DNA from: DASRIA01 sp963768885
Lineage (GTDB): Bacteria; Actinomycetota; Thermoleophilia; Solirubrobacterales; JBBDJG01
DNA: 64,000 bases
Direction: 5' to 3'
NCBI GenBank assembly: GCA_963768885.1
Contig: CAVYJN010000006.1
Span: 868,001-932,000 of the forward strand
Part shown: positions 17,008 to 25,849 of the stretch, piece by piece
Layout of the letters: every line of letters starts with the position of its first letter
Position numbering within the stretch: position 1 is the first letter of the stretch
Notes under the pieces: model-generated
What the model saw: only the letters and a program-made list of their open reading frames with translations
What the model was told of the DNA's origin: nothing
The model's database searches: none
Made by a program: the position numbers and the translations under genes

Positions 17008-18302
17008 GGCTCCCGCGCGCCCGGCCCCGGTTCCCGTGGAATCGCGGCAAGAGCACCGAGATGACCTTCGAGGAGCAGATGCTGCGGACCGCGACGCTCG
17101 CGCTGATCGCGTTCGGCGCGGTGATGGTCTACAGCGCGAGCTCCGGCACGTCGCTGCTGTCGCACGGCGGCGACTCGTCGGAGTACCTGAAGCGCTACCT
17201 GGGCTCGGCGGCGCTCGGCCTCGTGGCGCTCTCGTTCTTCGCGCGGCACGGGCTCGAGACCGCAAAGCGGCTGACGCCGATCCTGCTGGTCGTCGCGTTC
17301 GTGAGCCTGCTGCTCGTGCTGGTGCCGGGCATCGGCATCGCGGCCAACGGCTCGCGGCGCTGGCTCGGCGGCGGGCCGCTCCAGTTCCAGCCCTCCGAGC
17401 TCGCGAAGCTCGCGCTCGTGCTCTACGCGGCGCTGCTGATCGCGGGCCAGCCCGAGCGGGTGCGCACCCTGTACGGGGTGCGGCCGCTGATCCTGCTGGC
17501 CGGGGCGATGGCGGTGCTCGTCGTGGTCGAGCCGGACCTCGGCACCGCGATGGTGATCTGCCTCACGCTCGGGGCGCTGCTCGTGGTCGGGGGCGTCAGC
17601 ATGCGGCACCTGCTGATGCTCTTCGCGGGCCTCGCGGCGCTCGCCATGATCGCCGCCGTGCTCGAGCCCTACCGCCGCGAGCGGCTGACGTCGTTCATCG
17701 ACCCGTGGGCGGATCCCGAGGGCAGCGGCTTCCAGTCGGTGCAGGCGATGATCGCGATCGGCTCGGGCGGCTTCTTCGGCGTGGGGCTGGGCGAGAGCGT
17801 GCAGAAGCTCTTCTACCTGCCCGAGGCCCACACCGACATGATCCTCGCGGTGATCGGCGAGGAGCTCGGGCTGCTCGGCATGTCCGGGGTGCTCTTCTTC
17901 TACGGGATGATCGCCTACGCCGGGCTGCGCTCGGCCCGGATGGCGAAGGACCTCTACGCGAAGCTCGTCGCCGCCGGCATCACGTCGGTGATCCTGATCC
18001 AGGCGACCGTCAACTTCTTCGCGGTGCTCGGGGTGCTGCCGCTGACCGGCGTTCCCCTCCCGTTCATCTCGTACGGAAACAGCAACCTCGTCGTGCTGCT
18101 GGCCGGGATGGGCATCCTCATCAACGTGTCGCGCCAGGGCGCCGCGCGGCCCGCGCTGCGCCTCGTGGACGACGCCCGCCGCCGGAGCGGGTCGGACCGA
18201 GCGGCTATAAGGAAGGCCGATGCCAACCGTGGTGATCGCAGCGGGCGGGACCGCCGGGCACGTCGTGCCGGCGCTGGCGGTCGCAGACGAGCTGCGGGAT
18301 AG
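17004..18302 (+). CDS. ftsW: FtsW, SEDS septal glycosyltransferase
   Basis: FtsW polymerises lipid II at the septum together with FtsI. It has about ten membrane helices and the SEDS signatures NGSRRWLGGGPLQFQPSE, VEPDLGTAMV, AHTDMILAVIGEELG and GVPLPFISYGNSN. The conserved part ends near base 18150. The frame then continues into murG, overlapping it by 83 nt. A TAA at 18208-18210 in the +1 frame, just before murG and its ribosome site, would be a more natural end, so a single extra base near 18190 is suspected. Confidence 0.92.
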   Translation: MRLPRARPRFPWNRGKSTEMTFEEQMLRTATLALIAFGAVMVYSASSGTSLLSHGGDSSEYLKRYLGSAALGLVALSFFARHGLETAKRLTPILLVVAFVSLLLVLVPGIGIAANGSRRWLGGGPLQFQPSELAKLALVLYAALLIAGQPERVRTLYGVRPLILLAGAMAVLVVVEPDLGTAMVICLTLGALLVVGGVSMRHLLMLFAGLAALAMIAAVLEPYRRERLTSFIDPWADPEGSGFQSVQAMIAIGSGGFFGVGLGESVQKLFYLPEAHTDMILAVIGEELGLLGMSGVLFFYGMIAYAGLRSARMAKDLYAKLVAAGITSVILIQATVNFFAVLGVLPLTGVPLPFISYGNSNLVVLLAGMGILINVSRQGAARPALRLVDDARRRSGSDRAAIRKADANRGDRSGRDRRARRAGAGGRRRAAG

Positions 18303-19311
18303 AGGCGCCGACGTAGTCTGGGTCGGCACGCGCGACCGCGCGGAGGCGCAGCTCGTGCCGGCGGCCGGCTACCCGATCGAGTACCTCGCGGTGCGCGGCC
18401 TGGACCGGCGCAACCCCGTGCGCGCGCTCGGCGCCGTCGCGCGCGCGGGCGCCGCCGCCGGCACGGCCCGGCGCCTGCTGTCCCGCGTCGGGGCGGACGT
18501 CGTGCTCGCGGGCGGCGGCTACGTCGCCGGGCCGGTCGGACTCGCCGCGGTCGCGCGGCGCACCCCGCTCGTGCTGAGCGAGGCCGACAGCCACCTCGGG
18601 CTCGCGAACCGCATGCTCGCGCCGTTCGCGCGCAGGGTGTGCCTCGCGTTCCCGATCGAGGGCCGCACCGGCGACCGCTGGCTGGTGACGGGGCGGCCCG
18701 TGCCCCGCGCGGTCCTGGAGGCCGATCGCGACACCGCGCGCGAGCGGCTCGGCGTGCCGGCCGCCGCGACCTGCGTGCTGGTGTTCGGCGGCAGCCTCGG
18801 CGCCCGGTCGCTGAACACGGTTTCGGCCGAGGCGCTCGTCGACGCGGGCGTGCACGTTCTGCACATCACCGGCACGCGCGACTTCGCGGAGGTGCGCGCG
18901 CGTGTCGGCAACAGGGACGGCTACGCGGTGCTGGAGTACCTCGACTCGCTCGCGGACCCGCTCGCGGCCAGCGACCTCGTGGTCGCGCGCTCCGGCGGAT
19001 CGGTCTTCGAGATCGCGGCGGCCGGCCGGCCCGCGATCCTCGTCCCCTACCCGCACGCCACGGCCGACCACCAGTCCAAGAACGCCGACTGGATGGCGGC
19101 CGCGGGCGCGGCGGTCGTGATTCGCGACGGGGAGCTGAGCGCCGCGCGCCTGCGCGCGGAGGTCGAGTCGCTCGTCGGCGATGCGCGGCGGCTCGAGTCG
19201 ATGGCGGACGCCGCGCGGGCCGTGGCGCGGCCCGATGCCGCGCAGCGGATCGCCGACGAGGTGCTCGCCGCGGTCGGGGCGCGGTGGCGCCCCCGCGCCG
19301 CGCGAGGAGCC
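18220..19311 (+). CDS. murG: MurG, lipid II synthase (no stop before murC)
   Basis: MurG transfers GlcNAc from UDP-GlcNAc to lipid I on the inner face of the membrane. The start MPTVVIAAGGTAGHVVPAL has the GGTxGH motif. The UDP-GlcNAc site follows in FGGSLGARSLN and VVARSGGSVFEIAAAGRPAI. AAGGAAG-type ribosome sites precede ATG 18220. The MurG fold ends near 19280, but no forward frame holds a stop until TGA near 19357, already inside murC. The end given is the proposed murC start; the protein may really be fused to MurC. Confidence 0.9.
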
Positions 19312-20671
19312 GTGGCAGGGACGGCGCCTGCACTTCGCCGGCATCGGCGGCGCCGGCATGAGCGGGCTGGCGCTGATCGCGCGGGCGCTGGGCGCCGAGG
19401 TGAGCGGATGCGACCAGGCCGAGACCGCCTACTTCGAGGAGCTGCGCGCCGCCGGGATCGAGCCGCGGGTGGGACACGACGCGGCCCACGCGACGCCGGG
19501 CACCGAGATCGTCGTGTCGACGGCGATCCCGCGATCGCTCCCCGAGGTGGCCGCCGCCGCCAAGGTGACCCACCGCGGCGAGCTGCTCGCGCAGGCCGCG
19601 GCGATGCGCCGGGTGATCGCGATCGCCGGCACGCACGGCAAGACGACGACCACCGCGATGACGGCGCACGCGCTGGCCGCGTGCGGCGAGGACGTCGGGT
19701 ACGCCGTCGGGGCGGAGCTGCCGCTCCCGGGCGGCGGTCACCGGCCGAACGCGGTGTGGGGCAGCGGACCGTGGATGGTCGTCGAGGCCGACGAGTCCGA
19801 CCGCTCGTTCCTCAACTTCGAGCCCGACGTCGCCGTCGTCACGAACCTCGAGCTCGACCACCACTCGACGTATGCGTCCGAGGTGGAGGTGCGCCGCGCG
19901 TTCGCGAGCTTCCTCGAGCGCGTGCGCCCCGGCGGCACGATCGTGGCCTGGGAGGGTGCGGGCATCGCGCCTGCCGGGGTCGAGTACGGGACCTCGCAGC
20001 ACGCCGCGCTGCGCGCGCGCGACGTGCGCGCCGCGGGGAGCGGGATGCGGTTCACGCTCGTCGTGGACGGCGCGGACGTGTGCGAGGTCGACCTTCCCGT
20101 GCCCGGCGACCACAACGTCCTGAACGCGCTCGCGGCGATCGGCGCCGCCCGCGCCGCGGGCTGCGACCCGGAGCGCGCCGCCCGCGCGCTGGCGTCCTTC
20201 GAGCCCGCCGGCAGGCGCTTCGAGTCGAAGGGCGAGGCCGCCGGGGTGCGCGTGTTCGACGACTACGCCCACCACGCGACCGAGGTCGCGGCCACGCTCG
20301 CCGCTGCGCGCGCGCTCGAGCCCGGCCGGCTCGTTGCCGTGTTCCAGCCGCACCTGTATTCGCGCACGGCCCACACGCACCGCGACCTCGGTCGCGCGCT
20401 CGCGGGCGCCGACGTGGTCGTGGTGCTCGACGTCTATCGCGCCCGCGAGCACCCGGAGGACTACCCCGGGATCGACGGCGCGCTGGTCGCGCGCGCGGCG
20501 GCCGACAGCGCCGGCGGGCGAGAGGTGTGGTGGCTGCCCACCCGCGAGGAGGCGGTCGCCGTGCTGTCCGGGCGCGTGCGTGCCGGCGACCTCGTGGTGA
20601 CGCTCGGGGCCGGGGACGTCGACCGGGTCGCCGAGGACCTCGTCGCCCGCCTCGACGGTGCCGCGGCATGA
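19312..20671 (+). CDS. murC: MurC, L-alanine adding ligase (frameshift at its start)
   Basis: MurC adds L-Ala to UDP-MurNAc, the first peptide step. Family blocks are HFAGIGGAGMSGLA, the ATP loop AIAGTHGKTTTTAM, VEADESDRSFL, VVTNLELDHHSTY and VFDDYAHHATEV. The start is unclear. GTG 19312 fits the usual MurC beginning if one G is removed from the run at 19318-19320, giving 452 residues. Without correction the nearest in-frame ATG is 19235, inside the MurG coding part. The stop overlaps the murB start as ATGA. Confidence 0.88.
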
Positions 20672-21573
20672 CGGCCCAGCCCGAGCACCTCCAGCGCGAC
20701 TACCCGCTCGCGCGGCTCACGACCATCCGCACCGGGGGCCCCGCGGCCTGGTTCGCGCGTCCGCGCCGGGACGACGAGCTCACGGATCTGCTGCGGTGGG
20801 CGCAGGAGAGCGGGCTCGACGTAGGAATCGTGGGATCGGGGTCGAATCTCCTCGTGGCGGACCTCGGTTTCGCAGGACTTGTCTTGAAATTGGACGGATC
20901 CCTCGCCGCGATAGAGCACGATGCCGGCCGCCTCGTATGCGGAGGCGGCGCGCGCCTGCCGCAGGTGGCCGCTCGCGCCGCCGCGCTCGGCCTGTCCGGC
21001 ATCGAGTTCGGCGTGAGCATCCCGGGCACCGTGGGCGGGGCCGTCCGCATGAACGCGAACGCCTACGGGGGCGAGCTCGCCCGCACGCTCGAGTGGGCGG
21101 ACGTCTGCACCGCCGCCGGAGTCGATCGCCGCGTGCCGGGCGACCTCGGCTTCGCCTACCGCCGGTCCAACCTCGGTCCGCGCGATGTCGTCGCGCGTGC
21201 CTCCTTCGCGCTGGAGCCGCGCGATCCGCAGGAGGTCAAGACGATGCTCGCCGACCTGCGCGCCCGCCGGCGCGAGGCCCAGCCGTCCGGGATCAAGACC
21301 TTCGGCTCGACCTTCAAGAACCCGCAGGACGCCGACGGCCGAAGCGCGGGACAGCTGCTCGAGGCCGCGGGCTGCAAGGGCCTGCAAGCCGGCGGGGCGC
21401 GCTTCAGCCCCGAGCACGCCAACTTCATCGAGAACGGCGGATCCGCGACGACGGCCGACGTGCTGGCGTTGATCGCGGAGGGGCGGCGCCGGGTGATCGA
21501 GCGCTTCGGCATCGAGCTCGAGCCCGAGGTCCAGCTCCTGGGCGACATCGCGTTCCCCTGGGAGGGGTCGTGA
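20668..21573 (+). CDS. murB: MurB, UDP-N-acetylenolpyruvoylglucosamine reductase
   Basis: This FAD-dependent reductase makes UDP-MurNAc with NADPH. The FAD-binding (PCMH-type) half shows TTIRTGGPAAWFARP, VGSGSNLLVADLGFAGLV and GVSIPGTVGGAVRMNANAYG. The C-terminal half has GSTFKNP and a final Glu-containing helix, as in shorter MurB proteins. The ATG 20668 overlaps the murC stop. The apparent 1117-residue frame joining murG to murB is only a coincidence of frame. The length is 301 residues. Confidence 0.95.
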   Translation: MTAQPEHLQRDYPLARLTTIRTGGPAAWFARPRRDDELTDLLRWAQESGLDVGIVGSGSNLLVADLGFAGLVLKLDGSLAAIEHDAGRLVCGGGARLPQVAARAAALGLSGIEFGVSIPGTVGGAVRMNANAYGGELARTLEWADVCTAAGVDRRVPGDLGFAYRRSNLGPRDVVARASFALEPRDPQEVKTMLADLRARRREAQPSGIKTFGSTFKNPQDADGRSAGQLLEAAGCKGLQAGGARFSPEHANFIENGGSATTADVLALIAEGRRRVIERFGIELEPEVQLLGDIAFPWEGS

Positions 21574-22448
21574 CCGCTCCCCCCTTCGCGCAGCGGGCGT
21601 GGGCGAGCCTCGACGAGCTGCCGATCTCGCGGCGCTTCGCGGCGGGCTTCGCAGCGCTGGCGGTCGCGGCGCTGCTCCTGCTCGGCTGGCTGTGGGTCCG
21701 CGACTCCTCGCTCGTGCGGGTGAGTGAGGTCGACGTCAAGGGGCTCACCACCCGCGACGCGCCGGCGATCCGCAAGACCCTGCGGCAGGCAGCGATGCGC
21801 ATGACGACGCTCCACTACAGCGAGCAGGAGCTTGCGCGCGCGGTCGAGCCCTTCCCCGCCGTGGAGTCCGTGTCGGTCGACGCCGACCTGCCGCACAGGC
21901 TCGTGATCAGCGTGCGGGAGCACGAGCCGGTGGCGGCGCTCGTGTCCGGGGACGGGCGGCGCGTGGCGGTCGCGAGCGACGGCACGCTGCTGCCCCACGA
22001 GCGCGACAAGCGACTGCCGGCCGTGAAGGTCGACTCGATCCCGGACGACGGCCGCCTCGGCGGAGGGGCGGAGGCCGGCCTCGTCCACGTGATCGCCGGT
22101 GCTCCGGAGGAGCTGCGCCCCTTGCTCGAGCGCGCGTATCGCGCGGGCGACGGCGTGCGCGTCGCGGTCGACGGCGGGCCGACGCTGCGCTTCGGCGCCC
22201 CGATCAGGCTTGCCGCGAAGTGGGCCGCCGCGGCGCGGGTCCTGGCCGACACGCCGGGCGCCGCCGCCGCGTCGATCGACCTGCGCATACCCGAGCGCCC
22301 GTCGGCGGCATACGACGAGGCCGGGGCGGCCCAGGAGACGGCCGCGCCGCCCGTCGCCGAGGTGCAGACCGCGGCGGCCGCAGCGGTGACCGAGCAGCCG
22401 GCGACCGGGGCGACCGGCGCCACGGGCCCGGCCGCGCCGCTGCCCTGA
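21570..22448 (+). CDS. ftsQ: FtsQ/DivIB-type cell division protein
   Basis: This bitopic protein has a short cytoplasmic start, a membrane helix (about 27-46), then a POTRA domain beginning VRVSEVDVKGL (about 51-120) and a beta domain ending about 250. The last 40 residues are Ala-, Thr- and Gly-rich and finish with ATGATGATG-like repeats. FtsQ links FtsL/FtsB with FtsW/FtsI. GTG 21570 overlaps the murB stop. The place between murB and ftsZ is canonical. Confidence 0.88.
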   Translation: MTAPPFAQRAWASLDELPISRRFAAGFAALAVAALLLLGWLWVRDSSLVRVSEVDVKGLTTRDAPAIRKTLRQAAMRMTTLHYSEQELARAVEPFPAVESVSVDADLPHRLVISVREHEPVAALVSGDGRRVAVASDGTLLPHERDKRLPAVKVDSIPDDGRLGGGAEAGLVHVIAGAPEELRPLLERAYRAGDGVRVAVDGGPTLRFGAPIRLAAKWAAAARVLADTPGAAAASIDLRIPERPSAAYDEAGAAQETAAPPVAEVQTAAAAAVTEQPATGATGATGPAAPLP

Positions 22449-22520
22449 CCCTCGACTCGTACTCGAGCGTTCAAACCCTCTACTTCGAGTCGAGCCGGGC
22501 GACCGAACTCGTGCAGTGCG

Positions 22521-22549
22521 TTGCATGGGTCGGGAATTTGGCCTATCGT
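22521..22549 (+). promoter_or_regulatory. Candidate ftsZ promoter
   Basis: In the 181-base gap before ftsZ, TTGCAT (22521-22526) and TATCGT (22544-22549) are separated by 17 bp, a good sigma-70-type layout. The -35 box is identical to that proposed for mraZ. It would give ftsZ its own transcript with a leader of about 75 nt. This was read by eye. Confidence 0.45.
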
Positions 22550-22629
22550 GCCGAATCCACTCCGAAACCGGAGACGGCCAAGCCTGCACCATCACTGGAG
22601 CCTTGGCACCCGGAGCGGAGGGAGCACAA

Positions 22630-23694
22630 ATGGAAAGCTCGAGCTATCTAGCGGTCATAAAGGTGGTCGGTGTCGGCGGCGGCGGGACCAATGCCGTCAA
22701 CCGGATGGTGGACGCGGGCCTCAAGGGCGTCGAGTTCATCGCGGTCAACACCGACAACCAGGCGCTCCGCATGACGGACGCGGACATCAAGCTCAACATC
22801 GGCTCGGAGCTGACCAAGGGCCTCGGCGCAGGCGCGAACCCGGACGTGGGCTTCGCCGCCGCCGAGGAGAGCCATGACGAGATCAAGGAGGCGCTGAAGG
22901 GCGCGGACATGGTCTTCGTCACCGCCGGCGAGGGCGGCGGCACCGGGACCGGTGGCGCTCCCGTCGTCGCGGAGATCGCGAAGGACGAGATCGGCGCGCT
23001 GACCGTGGGTGTCGTGACGCGTCCGTTCGAGTTCGAGGGCGCGCGCCGCGCCGAGCAGGCCGAGCAGGGCATCCGCGCGATGCGCGAGAAGGTCGACACC
23101 CTGATCACGATCCCGAACGACCGGCTGCTCCAGATGGTCGAGCGGCGCACCAGCATCCTCGACGCCTTCAAGGAGGCCGACAACGTGCTGCGCCAGGGCG
23201 TGCAGGGCATCACCGACCTGATCACCGTGCCCGGGCTGATCAACCTCGACTTCGCCGACGTGCGCACGATCATGCGCGACGCCGGTTCGGCCCTGATGGG
23301 CATCGGCGTCGCCTCGGGCGAGAACCGCGCCGCGGAGGCCGCGAAGAACGCGATCTCCTCGCCGCTGCTCGAGGAGTCCGTCGAGGGCGCGACAGGGATC
23401 CTGCTGAACATCACCGGCGGGCGTGACCTCGGCCTGTTCGAGGTCAACGAGGCGGCCGAGATGGTCACCTCCGCCGCCGACAAGAACTCGAACATCATCT
23501 TCGGCTCCGTGATCGACGAGAACCTCGAGGACGAGGTCCGCGTCACCGTGATCGCCACCGGGTTCGACGGCGGCTCGCGCCGGCCGAGCCCGCGCCAGAC
23601 CGCCGGCCGCCGCGACGTCGTCTACGACGACCGCGTGCGCCGCGAGCTCGAGATCGGGGACGACGAGATCGACATTCCTGAGTTCCTCAAGTGA
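22630..23694 (+). CDS. ftsZ: FtsZ, tubulin-like division GTPase
   Basis: FtsZ forms the Z ring. The nucleotide-binding half has VVGVGGGGTNAVNRM, VNTDNQAL and the tubulin loop GEGGGTGTGGAPVVA. The T7 loop catalytic part is LINLDFADVRTIMRDAGSALMG. The C-terminal tail is short and ends DIPEFLK, the peptide that recruits partners such as SepF. I chose ATG 22630 because GCGGAGGGAG lies 5 nt upstream and the FtsZ core starts at once; the open frame further upstream is not FtsZ-like. The length is 354 residues. No ftsA is nearby, as usual in actinobacteria. Confidence 0.97.
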   Translation: MESSSYLAVIKVVGVGGGGTNAVNRMVDAGLKGVEFIAVNTDNQALRMTDADIKLNIGSELTKGLGAGANPDVGFAAAEESHDEIKEALKGADMVFVTAGEGGGTGTGGAPVVAEIAKDEIGALTVGVVTRPFEFEGARRAEQAEQGIRAMREKVDTLITIPNDRLLQMVERRTSILDAFKEADNVLRQGVQGITDLITVPGLINLDFADVRTIMRDAGSALMGIGVASGENRAAEAAKNAISSPLLEESVEGATGILLNITGGRDLGLFEVNEAAEMVTSAADKNSNIIFGSVIDENLEDEVRVTVIATGFDGGSRRPSPRQTAGRRDVVYDDRVRRELEIGDDEIDIPEFLK

Positions 23695-23710
23695 GGAACT
23701 CGGATGAATG

Positions 23711-23738
23711 CCGGAATTCCCTTAGCCGGGAATTCCGG
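23711..23738 (+). terminator. Perfect hairpin after ftsZ
   Basis: CCGGAATTCCC at 23711-23721 pairs with GGGAATTCCGG at 23728-23738 around a 6-nt loop, 17 bases after the ftsZ stop. It lacks a T-tract but is the likely end of the dcw transcript. A second, weaker inverted repeat (GACTTTT at 23774-23780 with AAAAGTC at 23796-23802) follows before the next gene. Confidence 0.6.
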
Positions 23739-23923
23739 GAGCTCTGTGCTTCACGGTGTTTCGGCGCTGAGGCGACTTTTCCACGCATAGCGGGTAAAAG
23801 TCACCACGGCGGAACGGGCGGTGATACGGCATCGGCCACGAGGGACGCCGATCCGTCGCGAAGGACCCCCATACGCCACAAGCCGCGTAGCGTCGACCGT
23901 GGCCGGCCGGTAGCGTTCGCCCG

Positions 23924-24424
23924 ATGAGCCGCTACGTCATGCGCGAGAAGGTGCTCGCCTTCGGCGACGACTTCTGGATCGAGGACGACGCCGGCGAGCG
24001 CGTGTTCCGGGTCGACGGCAAGGCGCTGCGGATGCGCAAGACGCTGAAGCTCGAGGACCTCGACGGCAACGAGCTCTGCAAGATCCAGGAGCGCAAGCTG
24101 CGGGTGCGCGACACGATGGAGATCGAGGCGCCCGACGGCACCCGCATGGGCCTGATCCAGAAGGCGCTGGTCACGCCGCTGCGCGAGCGCCTCGAGGTCG
24201 AGGTGCCCGACCAGCCGGAGCTGAAGGTGCGCGGCAACATCCTCGACCACGAGTACCGCATCAAGCGCGACGGCGAGAAGGTCGCCGAGGTCTCGAAGAA
24301 GTGGCTGCGGATGCGCGACACCTACGGCATCGAGATCGAGCCCGGGCAGGACGAGATCCTGATCCTCGCGGTCGCGGTCGCGCTCGACGCGATGGAGCAC
24401 GACCGCGACGTAGAGCCCGGTTAG
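23924..24424 (+). CDS. LURP-one-related (tubby-like) protein
   Basis: The 166-residue protein starts MSRYVMREKVLAFGDDFWIED. It repeats short beta hairpins of the type VFRVDGKALRMRKTL, in line with the LURP-one-related fold, a beta barrel around one helix. There is no signal peptide or membrane segment; the last helix is hydrophobic, as in tubby-like proteins. Family members may act in lipid or membrane scrambling, but bacterial roles are unknown. It follows ftsZ by 229 bases containing the terminator, so it is probably a separate unit. Confidence 0.75.
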   Translation: MSRYVMREKVLAFGDDFWIEDDAGERVFRVDGKALRMRKTLKLEDLDGNELCKIQERKLRVRDTMEIEAPDGTRMGLIQKALVTPLRERLEVEVPDQPELKVRGNILDHEYRIKRDGEKVAEVSKKWLRMRDTYGIEIEPGQDEILILAVAVALDAMEHDRDVEPG

Positions 24425-24471
24425 CGGTCCGGCCATTTACGCGGAGCGCGCGGTTGGATAGCTTCACACCG

Positions 24472-25845
24472 ATGCCCGCGCTCGCCACCGCCCCGGCACG
24501 AGCCGACCACGCCTACCTGGGCCGCCGCGAGCGGCTGCGCGAGCAGTACGCGGCGATCCCCGCGGGCGCCCCGGTGCGGCTCGCGAAGCGCACCTCGAAC
24601 CTGTTTCGCCCGCGCGCCGCCGCGCAGGGCGCCGGCCTGGACGTCGCCGCGTTCGACGGCGTGCTGTCGGTCGACCCGGTCGCCCGCACGGCCGACGTGC
24701 AGGGCATGACGACCTACGAGCACCTGGTCGACGCGACCCTCGCCCACGGCCTGGCGCCGCTGGTCGTCCCGGAGCTGAAGACGATCACCCTGGGCGGCGC
24801 CGTCACCGGCCTCGGGATCGAGTCGGCGTCGTTTCGCAACGGCTGCCCGCACGAGTCGGTGCGCGAGATCGAGGTCATGACCGGCGACGGCCGGATCGTG
24901 GTCGCGCGCCCCGACAACGAGCACGCCGACCTCTTTCGCGGGTTCCCCAACTCGTACGGCACGCTCGGCTACGCGCTGCGCCTGGAGATCGAGCTGGAGC
25001 CGGTGCGCCCGTTCGTGCGGCTGCGGCACGTGCCGTTCGCCGATGCCGCCGGCTGCTTCGAGGCCGTGTCCGAGATCTGCGACACCGGCTCCTGGAAGGG
25101 CGGGCGCGTCGACTTCCTCGACGGCACGGTCTTTGCCCGCGGCGCCCACTACCTGACGCTCGGCACGATGACCGACGAGGCCCCGTACGCCTCCGACTAC
25201 ACCGGGCAGCAGATCTACTACCGCTCGATCCACTCGCGGACGGAGGACCACCTGACGATCCGCGACTACCTCTGGCGCTGGGACACGGACTGGTTCTGGT
25301 GCTCGCGCGCGTTCGGGGTGCAGCGCCCGCGGCTGCGCCGCCTGTGGCCCCGGCGCTTGCGGCGCAGCGACGTCTACTGGAAGGCCGCCGCCCTGGGGCG
25401 GCGTTACGGGTTGGGGCGGGGAGGCAGTGGCAACGAGGCCGTGATCCAGGACGTCCAGGTGCCGCTCGAGCGGGCGGCGGAGTTCCTCGACGTGTTCCAC
25501 CGGGAGGTCGGGATGGCGCCGGTCTGGATGTGCCCGCTGCGACTGCGCGAGCACGAGCACGCGTGGACCCTGTACGGCCTCGACCCGGGCACGACCTACG
25601 TGAACTTCGGGTTCTGGGGCGCTGTCCCGCGGCGGCCGGGCGAGGCGGCGGACCACCGCAACCGGCTGGTCGAGCGCCTCGTCGCCGACCTCGGCGGGTG
25701 GAAGTCGCTGTACTCGACCTCGTACTACGAGGAGGACGAGTTCCGTGCGCGCTACGGGGGCGCCGCCTACGACCAGTTGAAGGAGGCCTACGACCCCGAC
25801 GGCCGCCTGCTGGACCTTTACGAAAAATGCGTACGAGAGAGGTGA
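24472..25845 (+). CDS. FAD-binding oxidoreductase, BfaB/TmsA-like
   Basis: The N-terminal half is a FAD_binding_4 (PCMH) domain: KRTSNLFRPRAAAQG, then VVPELKTITLGGAVTGLGIE and SFRNGCPHESV, then FPNSYGTLGYALRLEI. The C-terminal half has DHCR24-like substrate-domain features (SLYSTSYYEEDEFRARYGG). It has 457 residues from ATG 24472. It lies 4 nt before a cyclopropane-synthase-like methyltransferase. In mycobacteria and other actinobacteria this pairing makes 10-methyl (tuberculostearic) fatty acids, where the flavoprotein reduces a 10-methylene intermediate. The pathway assignment is an inference from the pair. Confidence 0.78.
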   Translation: MPALATAPARADHAYLGRRERLREQYAAIPAGAPVRLAKRTSNLFRPRAAAQGAGLDVAAFDGVLSVDPVARTADVQGMTTYEHLVDATLAHGLAPLVVPELKTITLGGAVTGLGIESASFRNGCPHESVREIEVMTGDGRIVVARPDNEHADLFRGFPNSYGTLGYALRLEIELEPVRPFVRLRHVPFADAAGCFEAVSEICDTGSWKGGRVDFLDGTVFARGAHYLTLGTMTDEAPYASDYTGQQIYYRSIHSRTEDHLTIRDYLWRWDTDWFWCSRAFGVQRPRLRRLWPRRLRRSDVYWKAAALGRRYGLGRGGSGNEAVIQDVQVPLERAAEFLDVFHREVGMAPVWMCPLRLREHEHAWTLYGLDPGTTYVNFGFWGAVPRRPGEAADHRNRLVERLVADLGGWKSLYSTSYYEEDEFRARYGGAAYDQLKEAYDPDGRLLDLYEKCVRER

Positions 25846-25849
25846 CCGG

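Noticed and set aside
18220..21573. Single 1117-residue MurG-MurB protein
   Set aside because: The middle 460 residues are the wrong-frame reading of murC, Arg-rich and without motifs. MurB has its own ATG at 20668 overlapping the murC stop.
22449..22629. Riboswitch in the ftsZ leader
   Set aside because: The 181-base gap shows promoter-like boxes and a ribosome site, but no recognisable aptamer core or terminator/antiterminator pair.
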